Positions 36,976 to 47,159 of a stretch of 64,000 nucleotides of DNA are shown here, one piece after another. The stretch spans positions 180,085,452-180,149,451 of the forward strand of contig OY755038.1 in assembly GCA_963576565.1 (NCBI GenBank). Reading direction: 5' to 3'. Numbering within the stretch: the first letter of the stretch is position 1; the number at the start of each line of letters is the position of its first letter. Source of the DNA: Aspidapion aeneum. Lineage: Eukaryota; Arthropoda; Insecta; Coleoptera; Brentidae. Made by a program: the position numbers and the translations under genes. The notes beneath the pieces were generated by a model that worked only from the letters and a program-made list of their open reading frames with translations, ran no database searches and was not told where the DNA came from.

Positions 36976-37340
36976 AGCACCTAATGAACCAATTCGAGAA
37001 ATTCTTTTTGTATTGGATTGATATGTTTAACTTGTATTAAATTTAAAGAAGCAATAGATCACCCAAAAGGGCCTAAATAGTTTTTTGACTACTTTCTCAG
37101 CACCAACTAAATCGATTTAAGAAATTCTTTTTGTATTGCATTGGTGTGGCTTAACTTGTACTAATTCTTAAGAAGATCTAGATCAATGAAAAGGGTCTTT
37201 ATATTTTCCATTAATTTCTCAACATCTATTGAACCGATTCGAGAAATTCTTTTTTTATATTGGATTAATATGTCTAACTTGTATGAATTTTTAGAAAGAC
37301 AAAGGTCGATCAAAATGTTTTTGTTTGTTTTGCAGGACAG
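36976..37340 (+). repeat. three ~125-bp tandem units in left Polinton arm
   Basis: Units start near 36976, 37101 and 37228, each with a CGAGAAATTCTTTTT-like word and AACTTGTA about 40 bp later. Mirrored at about 50375-50720. Confidence 0.8.
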
Positions 37341-37500
37341 ATTTCAAAAATTGTTCTTTTATTAGATTCACAAAAATAAAATGATAAAATAGGAATGTAG
37401 TTTAGCAGGCAATCAAAAGGATATTAATAAATAAACACACACACACACACTAACCTACTATAAGTATTATAATGCAGTACGTTTTTCATATGCAATTGTA

Positions 37501-38690
37501 TTTAGACCCAAAATTAAGTTTTACAAATATTATTAACATTTTCTTATTTGTTTTAACCTTACCCAGCACTCTCCAACATCACATCGGAGTCCGAAGTTGC
37601 CCGAAAGTAAGCGAAGATTTACGAATAGTGAATAGAGTAGGTATAAAAACTACTACGTGTGCTGTATAAATTATCGCGATGGACTGAATAAGCATCGTAG
37701 ATTTTTGGTCTAACAAAATGTATAGAAGAAAATGACCGAAAGCATGTACTTAATTTATTATCATTGGAAATAACAATCCAATTTTATAAAAATCACGGTA
37801 TATCTAAACTATTAATATCCACACATACCTAACCTAAATGCTATGGCTTATATGCCCACATCACTAGTGTAGGATATACAGGTATCAAAATTTACCTGTA
37901 CCCCTCTACTTTAATTTCGATAATCATCAATCATAATCAAGTAGGCCCCCTGTATAAATATATTTTATTTAAAATAATATTAAATTTAAGTTTGTACTAC
38001 CACTGTGTAGCAGCTTTATAAAAAGTGTTTATTGGAATAACAAGATAACCTCTGAGGCTACTACTCCTATATTTAGAAATAGCTGTTGAATTAATCAGTA
38101 AAAAAATGTACACGCGCTTGCAGATAGAACAATTTATCAAATGTTTTGACAAAAATATGCACATGTTTCTTGTAGATAGCGTTATATTTTTTAAATCATT
38201 TTGTATATTTAAAAGCGAAAAACAGAATTAAAACATCATATAAAAACAAGTGTTTCTTTATTGAACAATATTTGGCATTTGGTAACAAACGAGTGTTTCT
38301 TTATTAAACAACTGTTGGTGAGTTATATTTTCTATACTATATTATATATAAACAATAAACTTTAAATTTATTTTAAAAAATGTACTTCCTTGGTAACGAA
38401 GTTTGAAATCTTTGATTGGGATTAAGTTCTTTTTATATTATTTTTAAAGTAAAATAACTTTTGGGAGACGCTAAATTAATGCAGGAATTTCTTTTACAAA
38501 AAAACTGAACAAAAATGTTCATAAATTTCGTTTCTCAGGTAAATGTTTTTAAACTGCTTGACCTGAACCGAACCTTTCAACTCAAAATCATAAGTACAAA
38601 TAAATCAAAGATATTTTAAGAATAATTTAGTGTGACTTGTTGTAGCACATACCAGTACATTTTTTAATCCTGTCATTCAAAACAATGTAC
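37501..38690. other. non-coding left interior of the Polinton
   Basis: No supported gene in either strand. If a capsid or integrase gene once lay here, it is no longer recognisable. Confidence 0.5.
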
Positions 38691-38693
38691 AGG

Positions 38694-39092
38694 GTGTCCC
38701 AACTTTTGAGGGTTTTATTACTTCTAGGTTTAGGGGACATGTAAATCATCAGAGCCTAACTCATATTTTTAAACTTAAGCATCCGTATTTGAGAATGTAA
38801 CCTCAAAAACGTTATTGATTATTTTTTTATTGTAACTATATGTCTATTCAGACGTAAATTAAATTTAATTGCTTGTTTTTAAGAGTTAGGTATTTACTGT
38901 TTACATCCAATAACTATTTTACCGCCGACACTGGTAAATCGATAGACATTAGACATACTTATATTGTGTGTCGTACAGCGTTGTTATAGACTTTCCAAAA
39001 AATATTACTCAAAGCGAATTCTTTTAATGAATGAAGTTTTGCCGCTGTTCCGGGTCTTTTGGTCTCCGTTGCTCTCTTAATACGTTAATAAA
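38694..39092 (-). repeat. interspersed repeat with CAGGGTGTCCCAA end, copy in Polinton
   Basis: Runs from GTACAGGGTGTCCCAAC to AATACGTTAATA. The reverse complement matches 58331-58725 over most of its length (shared words ACAACGCTGTACGACACAC, ATCGATTTACCAGTG, AGTAAATACCTAACT). Another copy of the GGGACACCCTGTAC end lies at 61247-61262. Non-coding; probably a short non-autonomous element. Confidence 0.75.
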
Positions 39093-39670
39093 TAATATTA
39101 TCTACCTACCTATCAAGTAAATCTTTAAAAAAATATTGATTATATTAGATTCTTTATTTGCCATATTAGTTATATAATTCACACTACATATATATGGTAT
39201 GTCAACTAAATGCATAGTTAATATTTAAAATTATACTATTATAAAAAATACAAAAATTACAATAAGAATAATAAAATTATGGTTGTTATTTTAACCTGGT
39301 TTTCAGTTACTCTGGGAAAATAATCATATAATAAATGATAAATTAAATTCAAAATGTCAAGCTTATAAAAGAATACAATATCTAAAATCCAATCAATTTC
39401 CAAGGTTAAATTAAATATCAAATTACTTATTTATAATATACTGATAACAGTGACCTAAAGTGTAATGAAAACACAGACATATTAAAAAATTAATATTAAA
39501 TATAAAAAAAACATAACATATTAAAAAGCTGAAACAAAAAAACACTAATTATTGTAAAAATTCGAAGCTGCTAAAAGAATAAAATATCCAAAACTCAATA
39601 AATATCCAAGGTTAAACCAAAAATCAAATTACTTATTTATAATATATTGTATATTATTAAATTACAAATA

Positions 39671-40300
39671 TTAAAAAGCTGAATAAAAACACCTTTTAAA
39701 CATTTTAAAACTATTTAAATCTTTTATGTCTTTAGGAAGTTTGTTAAAGTATTTATTAGCCGCGTAGTCTGGTCCTTTTTCTGTGGAACTTAATTTGAGA
39801 ATAGGATAATTAAAGTAATTTGTTTGTTGTTTCAGCCTCGTATCGTAAGAATGGTTTGGTCTAATATAATCGAATTTGTGTATGTTCCTTTTTAGGTATA
39901 TGACACATTCAAAAATATATACCTATTACTGTTAAAAGATTGTTTTCTCTGAAAGTACCCCGGCAGCTTTCGTTAAAGTTAAGATTAAACATTATACGAA
40001 TGACTCGTTATGCTTTACAAATACGCTATTTGCATAACTGCTATGACCCCCAAAACCTAATTGTTAAGGAGTTACAATCTTAATTGCATAGGTTGTCCTA
40101 CTCAACTTAATATATAAGTTTTAAGTATACACGATGTAATTAAGATTTATATCAATTGTAACTCCTAATAATTTGGCAATTATTTTGATTTTGTCCTCAT
40201 TTAACAATAAATTGTTTGTCCAAAGCCATTCACTTGTTCTATGTAAGATTTCTAAACATCTTTCATTAATGTTCTCTGATTGTTTTTTAAATGGTCATGG
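39671..40300 (-). pseudogene. non-LTR retrotransposon reverse transcriptase, C-terminal fragment
   Basis: The minus strand encodes, with shifts, SEWLWTNNLLLNEDKI near 40200-40250, then a stretch with KLSRTTYAI, and finally an open run from RPNHSYDTRLKQQ to LPKDIKDLNSFKMFK ending at the stop at 39671. This is the post-catalytic part and C-terminus typical of Jockey/CR1-type LINE reverse transcriptases. The catalytic box is missing and several frameshifts occur, so it is a dead fragment inserted in, or captured by, the Polinton. Confidence 0.75.
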
Positions 40301-41590
40301 TAAATCACTTGATTTGAATGTGAAATTTTTCCAGGATTTAAACAGTTGCTAAAAAATAGTTTACTTATGTTTTGCTTGTAGTTTTAAACTTAGGTTTTTT
40401 AATTTTTTTTGTAATGGAAGCACAAACACAGAAACAAGTTTTTGACTAGGGACACGAGTGACCTGGATACAAAATATTTTTCAGTTTTTTTTACATACAA
40501 ATAACTTAATATTTTTAGTAAGGTTTAGTAATTTCTTATATATGCACCCCAAAAAAAAAAAACACATGTTTAAAATTTTTATGTTTTATGCTGTTTATTA
40601 TCGCAAAATTACATTGTCGTTGAAAAGAATTGTACTGAGGCTATAGACATCATGAAATAACTATTTAGATTTAGTCTGCCTCAGATTAAATTCTTTAGTG
40701 ATTTTTGAATAACCAAATTATACGTAAGTACTCATAAAATGCCTGGGGATATGCTTTTAAACAAATGAGAATTCCTTATAATATCACGTACTCAGGTACT
40801 TACAACTTCCGAAGGTTACCATTTACACAATGTGTTCATCTATATATACAGATAGTTAAATAACCAGAGCAAACATAATGGAAACCATATTTAGATAGTG
40901 AAATTATTTTTCCCAAATTTTCGGTATCCTTTTGTTTTAAGATATTATTCTAAAGTTGTCAGACACCTGTATACAACATTATATAGTAACTACTGGCCGT
41001 AATTTAAACAAGTAGTATGGTCTCAAGAATAGGGACTAGTTTTGTTTTTAATAAAAATATGCTGCCTGCAAATTTATATTTTTATCATATTTAGGTTTTC
41101 TCATGTTTTTAAATAAGGCCGAATATTTTTGTGTTTAGTCTTACAAGCTTGCATTCTTAAACGCCCTCTAAAATCTCGATGGACACCGCTCAGCACTAAT
41201 ATTTGTTTGTAGATCTGATGCTCTAAGGGTGAAAAGTTCTTTGGTTCTTTAAATAATATTAAGTTTCCAACTCACGAAGTGTTCTTGAAAATGTGATCAT
41301 CTAAAGCAATATTCTCTTTATCCATTGATATTTTCCTATTGCCTAACATCCACTTATTGTTATATAATATCGGGGACCGAAAACCTTATCATACACAGCT
41401 TCCTTATTGGAATCATTATCGTCTTAAACAAAACTTAAAGCAGTTTGTTTTTGAGGTTCGAAGAATGGCTTTAAAAAGTTTTCTGTTTGCTCTTCCTTGT
41501 CTAATTCCATTCTTTCTAATACGGAGCACCTATCTTTTACACCGTACAACATATTGGTAAGTTAATTATGTTAAAACTACACCTGAGGAT
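40301..41590. other. non-coding Polinton interior
   Basis: AT-rich. A 73-codon frame at 41339-41560 has a hydrophobic segment but no recognisable family, so it is not called as a gene. Nothing else is supported. Confidence 0.4.
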
Positions 41591-41750
41591 AGCTGAATTA
41601 CGTCTGCAGTACATCTGAAGTATATCTGAATTACAGCTGAAGTACATCTGAAGTATATCTGAACTACATCTGAAGTACAGCTGAAGTACAGCTGAAGTAC
41701 AGCTGAAGTACATCTAAACTACAGCTGAGTTATGTCTGAAGTACAGCTAG
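41591..41750 (+). repeat. 12-bp minisatellite
   Basis: About 13 tandem units of GAAGTACAGCTG and close variants (GAAGTACATCTG, GAATTACAGCTG). It lies about 190 bp beyond the stop codon of the transglutaminase-like gene, i.e. on its 3' side. Confidence 0.9.
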
Positions 41751-41941
41751 ATTATATAATTATGTGTTAAGTTTTCAATTTCTTACTTACAATATGTATA
41801 GAATTACTGATCTCCCCTCAAAGCAGAGCACCTTTTCCCTTTTATGTTGCTAATAAATAATAATTTGTATTGTATTTTGTAGAATCCATAAGACCCTGGC
41901 AAACATAGTAAAGATGTGACTGTTATTTAAGTTTTAGTAGT

Positions 41942-42400
41942 TTATTTGTTTATTATTTTGCTTACAATTTGATGAATATTTTCACGCACTTTAATTAAGT
42001 TATTTGGAGCCTTATCGAAGTAAGCAGCTGTTGACTTGGTCTTCTCAAATTCATGGAAAATTTCCAACATTTTAAAACCTTCCATTGTCTTGCATACTAA
42101 TTCACCTTTTCTATGAGTAACAACAAGATTATGTGATAGAAAATGTTGCGTTATCGCAATAGTTGGATCGTATATTAAATTATTATGCTCAATCCAGAAA
42201 TGCGGTGAAATTTTAATTCCATTTGAATATAACTTAGTACCCACTTGCACCTTGGTTTTTATTCCATATTCCTCAGCTAATTCGTGGAAAACTAAACTTG
42301 CAGCTAAGCATACGCCACAGTAATTTGCCCGACTAAATGCCGTTTTAATACCATATTTGATTATATTCAATCTGATGTACTCTCGTATAATATCAGGCAT
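41942..42400 (-). CDS. transglutaminase-like (papain-fold) small protein of the Polinton
   Basis: A 152-residue open frame starting MPDIIREY and ending at a TAA. Residues 27-32 are YCGVCL, followed by a predicted helix, then HFWIEH at 67-72 and IYDPT at 76-80. A nucleophilic Cys at a helix start, a His followed by a Trp two residues on and a Glu two further, and an Asp in a DPT turn are the pattern of transglutaminase-like papain-fold enzymes, so C31 (or C28), H67 and D78 are the likely triad. Such proteins act as cysteine peptidases, transglutaminases or amidases; the substrate here is unknown. The Cys-His-Asp order differs from adenain proteases of typical Polintons (His first, Cys last). 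No signal peptide is evident. It is divergent from the polymerase gene, 472 bp apart, and the frame is intact, which argues it was kept under selection until recently. Family assignment is by motif only. Confidence 0.6.
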   Translation of the reverse strand: MPDIIREYIRLNIIKYGIKTAFSRANYCGVCLAASLVFHELAEEYGIKTKVQVGTKLYSNGIKISPHFWIEHNNLIYDPTIAITQHFLSHNLVVTHRKGELVCKTMEGFKMLEIFHEFEKTKSTAAYFDKAPNNLIKVRENIHQIVSKIINK

Positions 42401-42872
42401 GACTGGTCACATCAAAAGCTTGATAATGAATACTTCTTATTCGTTTCTGTATTTGAAATTATACAATCTTGTGCAATTAGTTTTATAATTTTTGTAGATG
42501 TCTTTCTCATTGACATATTAATAATTTTTCAGTTGGTAACACTGGTAGCAGTGAAATGTTGTGAGTATTATTGACTGATTAAGTTGGTAACACTAGTAGC
42601 AGTGAAATTTGGTTTAATTTCTATTAAGTTGGTAGCCATGGGATATTGTTGTTCACAATGTCTGTTTGGTTTTGTATTTTGCTAATATATCTAGCTTTTC
42701 ATCATTTTATTCATTATGTTTTAATTCGTTGAAGAGAAAAGGTTTAGTGGTTCTTTAAAAAGACGCGACGTAAAGTCAATAAGTAGGTAGCTAGATAGGT
42801 TATATTTTGCAAGCGCGTTATTTTATTATTTATATCGCCTAATGTTAATTTAACTATTTTTATTTACAGAAA
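42401..42872. promoter_or_regulatory. divergent intergenic region with direct repeats
   Basis: 472 bp between two genes pointing away from each other, so likely to hold both promoters. Three direct copies of a ~28-bp word start at about 42531, 42581 and 42625. The first two share GTTGGTAACACTRGTAGCAGTGAAAT; the third keeps only AAGTTGGTAGCC. A TTTATTTACAG just upstream of the polymerase ATG could be a splice acceptor of a 5' leader intron. Confidence 0.45.
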
Positions 42873-45800
42873 ATGTCTGTCTTTACTGATGTTGTAAGAC
42901 ATATTGCTGCCATCTTGGGGGTTCTAAAACCACACTATAATGAGAAAGTGGCCAGTACATGTACACGCGCAATAAAAATGATGAACAAAGAAATTAAAAA
43001 ATCAGGCAATTTGGGAGAGAAGCAACATATTATAGCTTGTCTACGGAACGTTAGAAGTCTCAGAAACCAAATTAAAGCGGCCCAAAAGCAAGGCTCAGGT
43101 ATTTTATCAAGGAAGCAAACTGCCAGAGATCGAGTCCGCTGGGATGATTTTGAATCAGCTTTTGCTTCTAGAATTCGCACGGCGGTCATTACGAACCTGA
43201 GTCATAAAGATCCAAAAGCTTTTTTTATTGACTGCAAAGCTATTTTTATAAGACGCATCCAGAACGCTCTCAAAAAAGATGAAACTCTAAAGGTCAATGC
43301 AGCTTTTTGCGGGGAATTCGAGGTGATAAAGGGTGATATTATACATAAAGAATATAAGTACTTCACCACGTCTAACTCAGCCATCTATAGAGATACCAAC
43401 TTGAATGCGTGGTTTGACTCCAAAGTTGTAGCTCCAATCATAAAAGAACTTGAAGAATTCCAAGAGCGTGATAGTGGTTGGGCATTAAAGAAAGTGATTA
43501 ACTTGGGAGTAAACGTAAATAAATACACGCCGCAGTTAGGCTCCTCATACATTGATTTACCTGCTGAGATTAAAAAAAAGCATGCATGTATCAACGTCAA
43601 GAATAATGATGACGCCTGTTTTGCTTGGGCTATTACGTCCGCTTTATATCCAGTAGGTAGAAGAAATTCAGATTTAATAACTTCATATCCCCACTATTCA
43701 TCAGTTCTTAAATTAAAAGGAATACAATTCCCGATGATTTTTAAGCAAATACCAAACTTTGAGCAACAAAATAATGTATCGATAAATATCTATATTCTTC
43801 AGAAAAACGAAAATGTATTGAAAACACTTCCTACCTATCTAACGAAAAATAAGAAGGACCGCCATGTTAATCTGTTAATGATTCAAGATCGTTACGATGA
43901 CGTTGAGACTCCCGTGCGATACCACTATGTCTGGATCAAGAATTTATCTCGCCTCCTCTCCAGTCAACTCAGTAAAGAACACGGTGAAAAATTTTTCTGT
44001 GACCGTTGTCTCATTTACTGTAGATGAGAAGAGAAACTTGGTAAACATATCGAAGATTGTTTGAAGATCAATCAAACTGCAATCAAGATGCCTGAACCAG
44101 GAAAAAATACATTGAAATTTACGAACTTTAAAAATAAGGAGAAAGTCCCATTTGTAGTTTATGCTGATCTGGAGAGTGTGCTTAAACCCACGAATGATCC
44201 CAAAAAACCTCAGATAAACCAACATCATATACCTGCCGCTGTTGGCTATTACCTAAAATGTAGCTATGACGACTCTTTAAATTTTTACCGTTCATACCGA
44301 GGTTTGGATTGCATGCAGTGGTTTGCTGATGAAATGAATAGTCTAGCAGAAGACTTGGCAACCGTCTTTTGGTGCCCTTTCGATATATTTATGACATGGA
44401 TGCAGGAAGTTGAGCAACAAAGAGCTACACTTTGCCATATATGCGAACAAAAATTTACTCCTGACGATAAGAAAGTTAGAGATCATAACCACCTGATCCC
44501 CAATAACAACTATCGCGGTGCTGCTCACGAATCTTGCAACATTAATTATAAAGACACTCATGTTATACCCGTAGTCTTCCATAATCTAAGTGGCTATGAT
44601 GCCCACTTTATAATAACAGATATTGCTACGAGAATGAAAGGGTCTATCGATCCGATTACGAAAGAAAAATACATAAGTTTTACAAAACATATCGCTGACT
44701 TTCCCATCCAATTCCGGTTTGTTGATAGTTTTCGTTTTATGGCTTCTTCACTGGAGAACCTAGCTTCGTACTTGGAGGAATATCCAAGTCTGGAATCACA
44801 GTTCTCACATTTACCAAAAGAAAAGTTTAAGCTGTTAACAAAAAAGGGAGTGATGTCTTATGATTACCTCGACGCTTTCGATAAATTTGATGAAGTAAAT
44901 TTACCGACTCAAGATGCCTTCTATAATAAGTTGGAGAACAAACCATGTCCCAGCAGACTCTACCATCAAGCAAAACTCGTCTGGAATGAATTTGGTTGTA
45001 GAACGTTAGGAGAGTATGTCGACCTTTATATGAAAACAGATATCATGATTTTGACAGATGTCTTTGAAAGGTTTCGAGAGAGCTGCCTTAAAACTTATAA
45101 ACTGGATCCTGCTCACTATTTCACCTTACCAGGATATACATGGGATGCGATGATGAAGTATACTGGTATAGAGCTAGAGCTTCTTACTGATGCTGATATG
45201 TTTCTTTTCGTGGAAAGGGGTATTAGAGGCGGTCTAAGTCAAGTCTGCAGTAAGAGAAAAGCCAGAGCTAACAACAAATACCTTCCAAGCTACGATCCTT
45301 CCAGGCCCGAATCTTTCCTGATGTACTTTGATGTAAATAACCAGGTGCGTTTAATCCGTTTTAAATAATTGCTTATAATTGGTATACATTTTAGTCATCA
45401 TTATTAATTATATTTTTTTCTTACAGTATGGTTGGGCGATGTCGCAATACCTTCCCTGTGGTGGTTTCCAATGGTGTGATACAAACATTGATGTCACGAC
45501 AATCCCTGACGATGCTAACGAGGGCTATATATTGGAAGTTGATTTAGATTATCCTTACGAACTACATGATCAGCATAAAGATATCCCATTCTGTCCGCAA
45601 CACATAAATCCTAAGACTGGAAAGCTTCCAAAAAATGTTAAAGAGCTTACCAAACTAATGGCAACACTTGAAGATAAGAAGAAGTATGTGGTTCATTATA
45701 GAGCTCTAAAACAAGCAATTTCATATGGGTTGCTACTAAAGAAAGTACATCGCGTAGTTAAATTTAATCAAGCTCCATGGCTAAAGAGCTATATCGATCT

Positions 45801-46953
45801 TAACACAGAGCTTCGTAAAAAGGCAGCGAATGAATTTGAGAAGAATTTATTCAAGTTGATGAATAATGCGGTCTTTGGTAAGTTGAAAAAATATGGATTT
45901 TGATTTTATTTTCACGTAGACCTGAAGTGATATTTGTGAAAAAATACATATTTAACGACGTACTTAAGTACGGTACTATCGTTTATTTATTATTTGAAAA
46001 ATACTGTATCTATATACATCTTAAACTTATCTTTTTTCGTTGTAGGTAAAACGATGGAGAATGTTAGGAAGCGTGTCAATGTTCGTTTGCTAACTGAATG
46101 GAATGGACGTTATGGTGCTGAGTCATATATAGCCAAGCCTGAATTCAAAACATGTGTGATATTTAACGAAAAACCTGATCTAGTTGCGGTTGAGCTCAAT
46201 AAACTGCAAATTTGGTTAAATAAGCCGATCTATGTTGGCCAGGCAATTTTAGATTTAGCGAAGACTACAATATACGAATTTCACTATGGATATATAAAGT
46301 CAAATTTTGAAAATTGTTCCGTACACTACACGGACACAGACAGCCTGATTTATGAGTTTTTTCAAGATCCATATGAAGTTATAAAGCGAGACTGCTATAA
46401 ATACTTTGATACCTCTGATTATCCTAGCGATAATACTTTTGGAATTCCACAAGTTAATAAAAAAGTTTTAGGAATGATGACGGATGAAAATAACGGTGTT
46501 CCTATGACTCAGTATGTAGGTCTTAGATCGAAATTATATGCTACCAAAGTTTTAACGTCTTCAAATGATGTACTAAAGAAAATAAAGAAATTACAGAATG
46601 ACGGTTATGATGAAGAAGAAATTAACTCCATCATATTAAACTTGGGAATAACAAAAAAATCGAAGGGAGTCAAATCCTCAGTTGTTAAAACCAATATTAA
46701 TTTTGAAGATTATATTGAATGTCTCGATAGTTTTAAGCAAAAGTCGATTTCGCAAAATCTCATTCGGTCAGAGAACCATCAGGTACACTCTATCACCCAG
46801 CTTAAAATTGCCCTTTCACCATATGATGATAAGAGGTATCTCGTTCCTGGAACGGATGAAACGTTGCCGTGGGGACATTATAGCATTCTTCAGACAAGTT
46901 CAGAATTTACAACCGAGGCCACAGATGAAAGCGATGGTGAATTACTTAACTGA
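42873..46953 (+). CDS. protein-primed family B DNA polymerase of the Polinton (three exons, one in-frame stop)
   Basis: Exons 42873-45344, 45427-45877 and 46046-46953 join in frame to about 1,276 codons. The introns (82 and 168 bp) have GT-AG borders and fall right after motif A (DVNNQ) and inside motif B (NNAVFG). Exonuclease motifs are ADLES (D432), NLSGYD (571-576) and YMKTD (719-723). Polymerase motifs are A at 820-827, B at KLMNNAVFG (967-975) and C as YTDTDS (Y1069, D1071, D1073), the YxDTDS of family B. An HNH-like insert lies between Exo I and II: C521, C524, DHNH 537-540, H552, C555. Residues 1-370 form an extra region, followed by a C2H2-like finger (FFCDRC...GKHIEDC). A TGA at 44025-44027 falls inside that finger, the only defect seen. 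The protein would replicate the linear element from a protein primer. Confidence 0.9.
45345..45426 (+). other. intron 1 of the Polinton DNA polymerase
   Basis: Begins GTGCGT after CAG and ends with a T-rich TTTTTTCTTACAG. Removing it restores motif A without frame change; reading through hits a stop within eight codons. Confidence 0.9.
45878..46045 (+). other. intron 2 of the Polinton DNA polymerase
   Basis: Begins GTAAGT, ends TTTTTTCGTTGTAG. Splicing rejoins the codon of the final glycine in NNAVFG and continues KTMEN. Confidence 0.9.
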
Positions 46954-47159
46954 AAATACTAACATCTTTTTGATTATGATTTGATATCGTATAATAATTT
47001 AGAATTTAATTTTACAAGTGAACGCAAGTATTTTGACTTGGTTGTTCCTTCATTTAAATAATTGTACAAGTCGTTATATATCTAGTATATTGTCGGTAAG
47101 TTACATGTGTGAATTATCTAGACGAAAAACCTTTATGCAATGCATTCTTTATATAAAAA

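Larger units (their letters stand above)
35532..37500 (+). repeat. Polinton left terminal inverted repeat
   Basis: Reverse complement of 50159-52101 with scattered changes and length differences in simple repeats. From the outer end it holds short TGTCAATC-type repeats (35690-35745), a long GA microsatellite (about 35899-36076), three ~125-bp tandem units (36976-37330) and an AC run ending near 37450. Confidence 0.92.

Noticed and set aside
41339..41560. 73-codon frame in the Polinton interior, with hydrophobic stretch
   Set aside because: No recognisable motif, short, AT-rich; considered as a minor Polinton gene but unsupported.
41591..41750. CRISPR-like array
   Set aside because: Units are 12 bp without unique spacers, in a eukaryotic element; it is a minisatellite.
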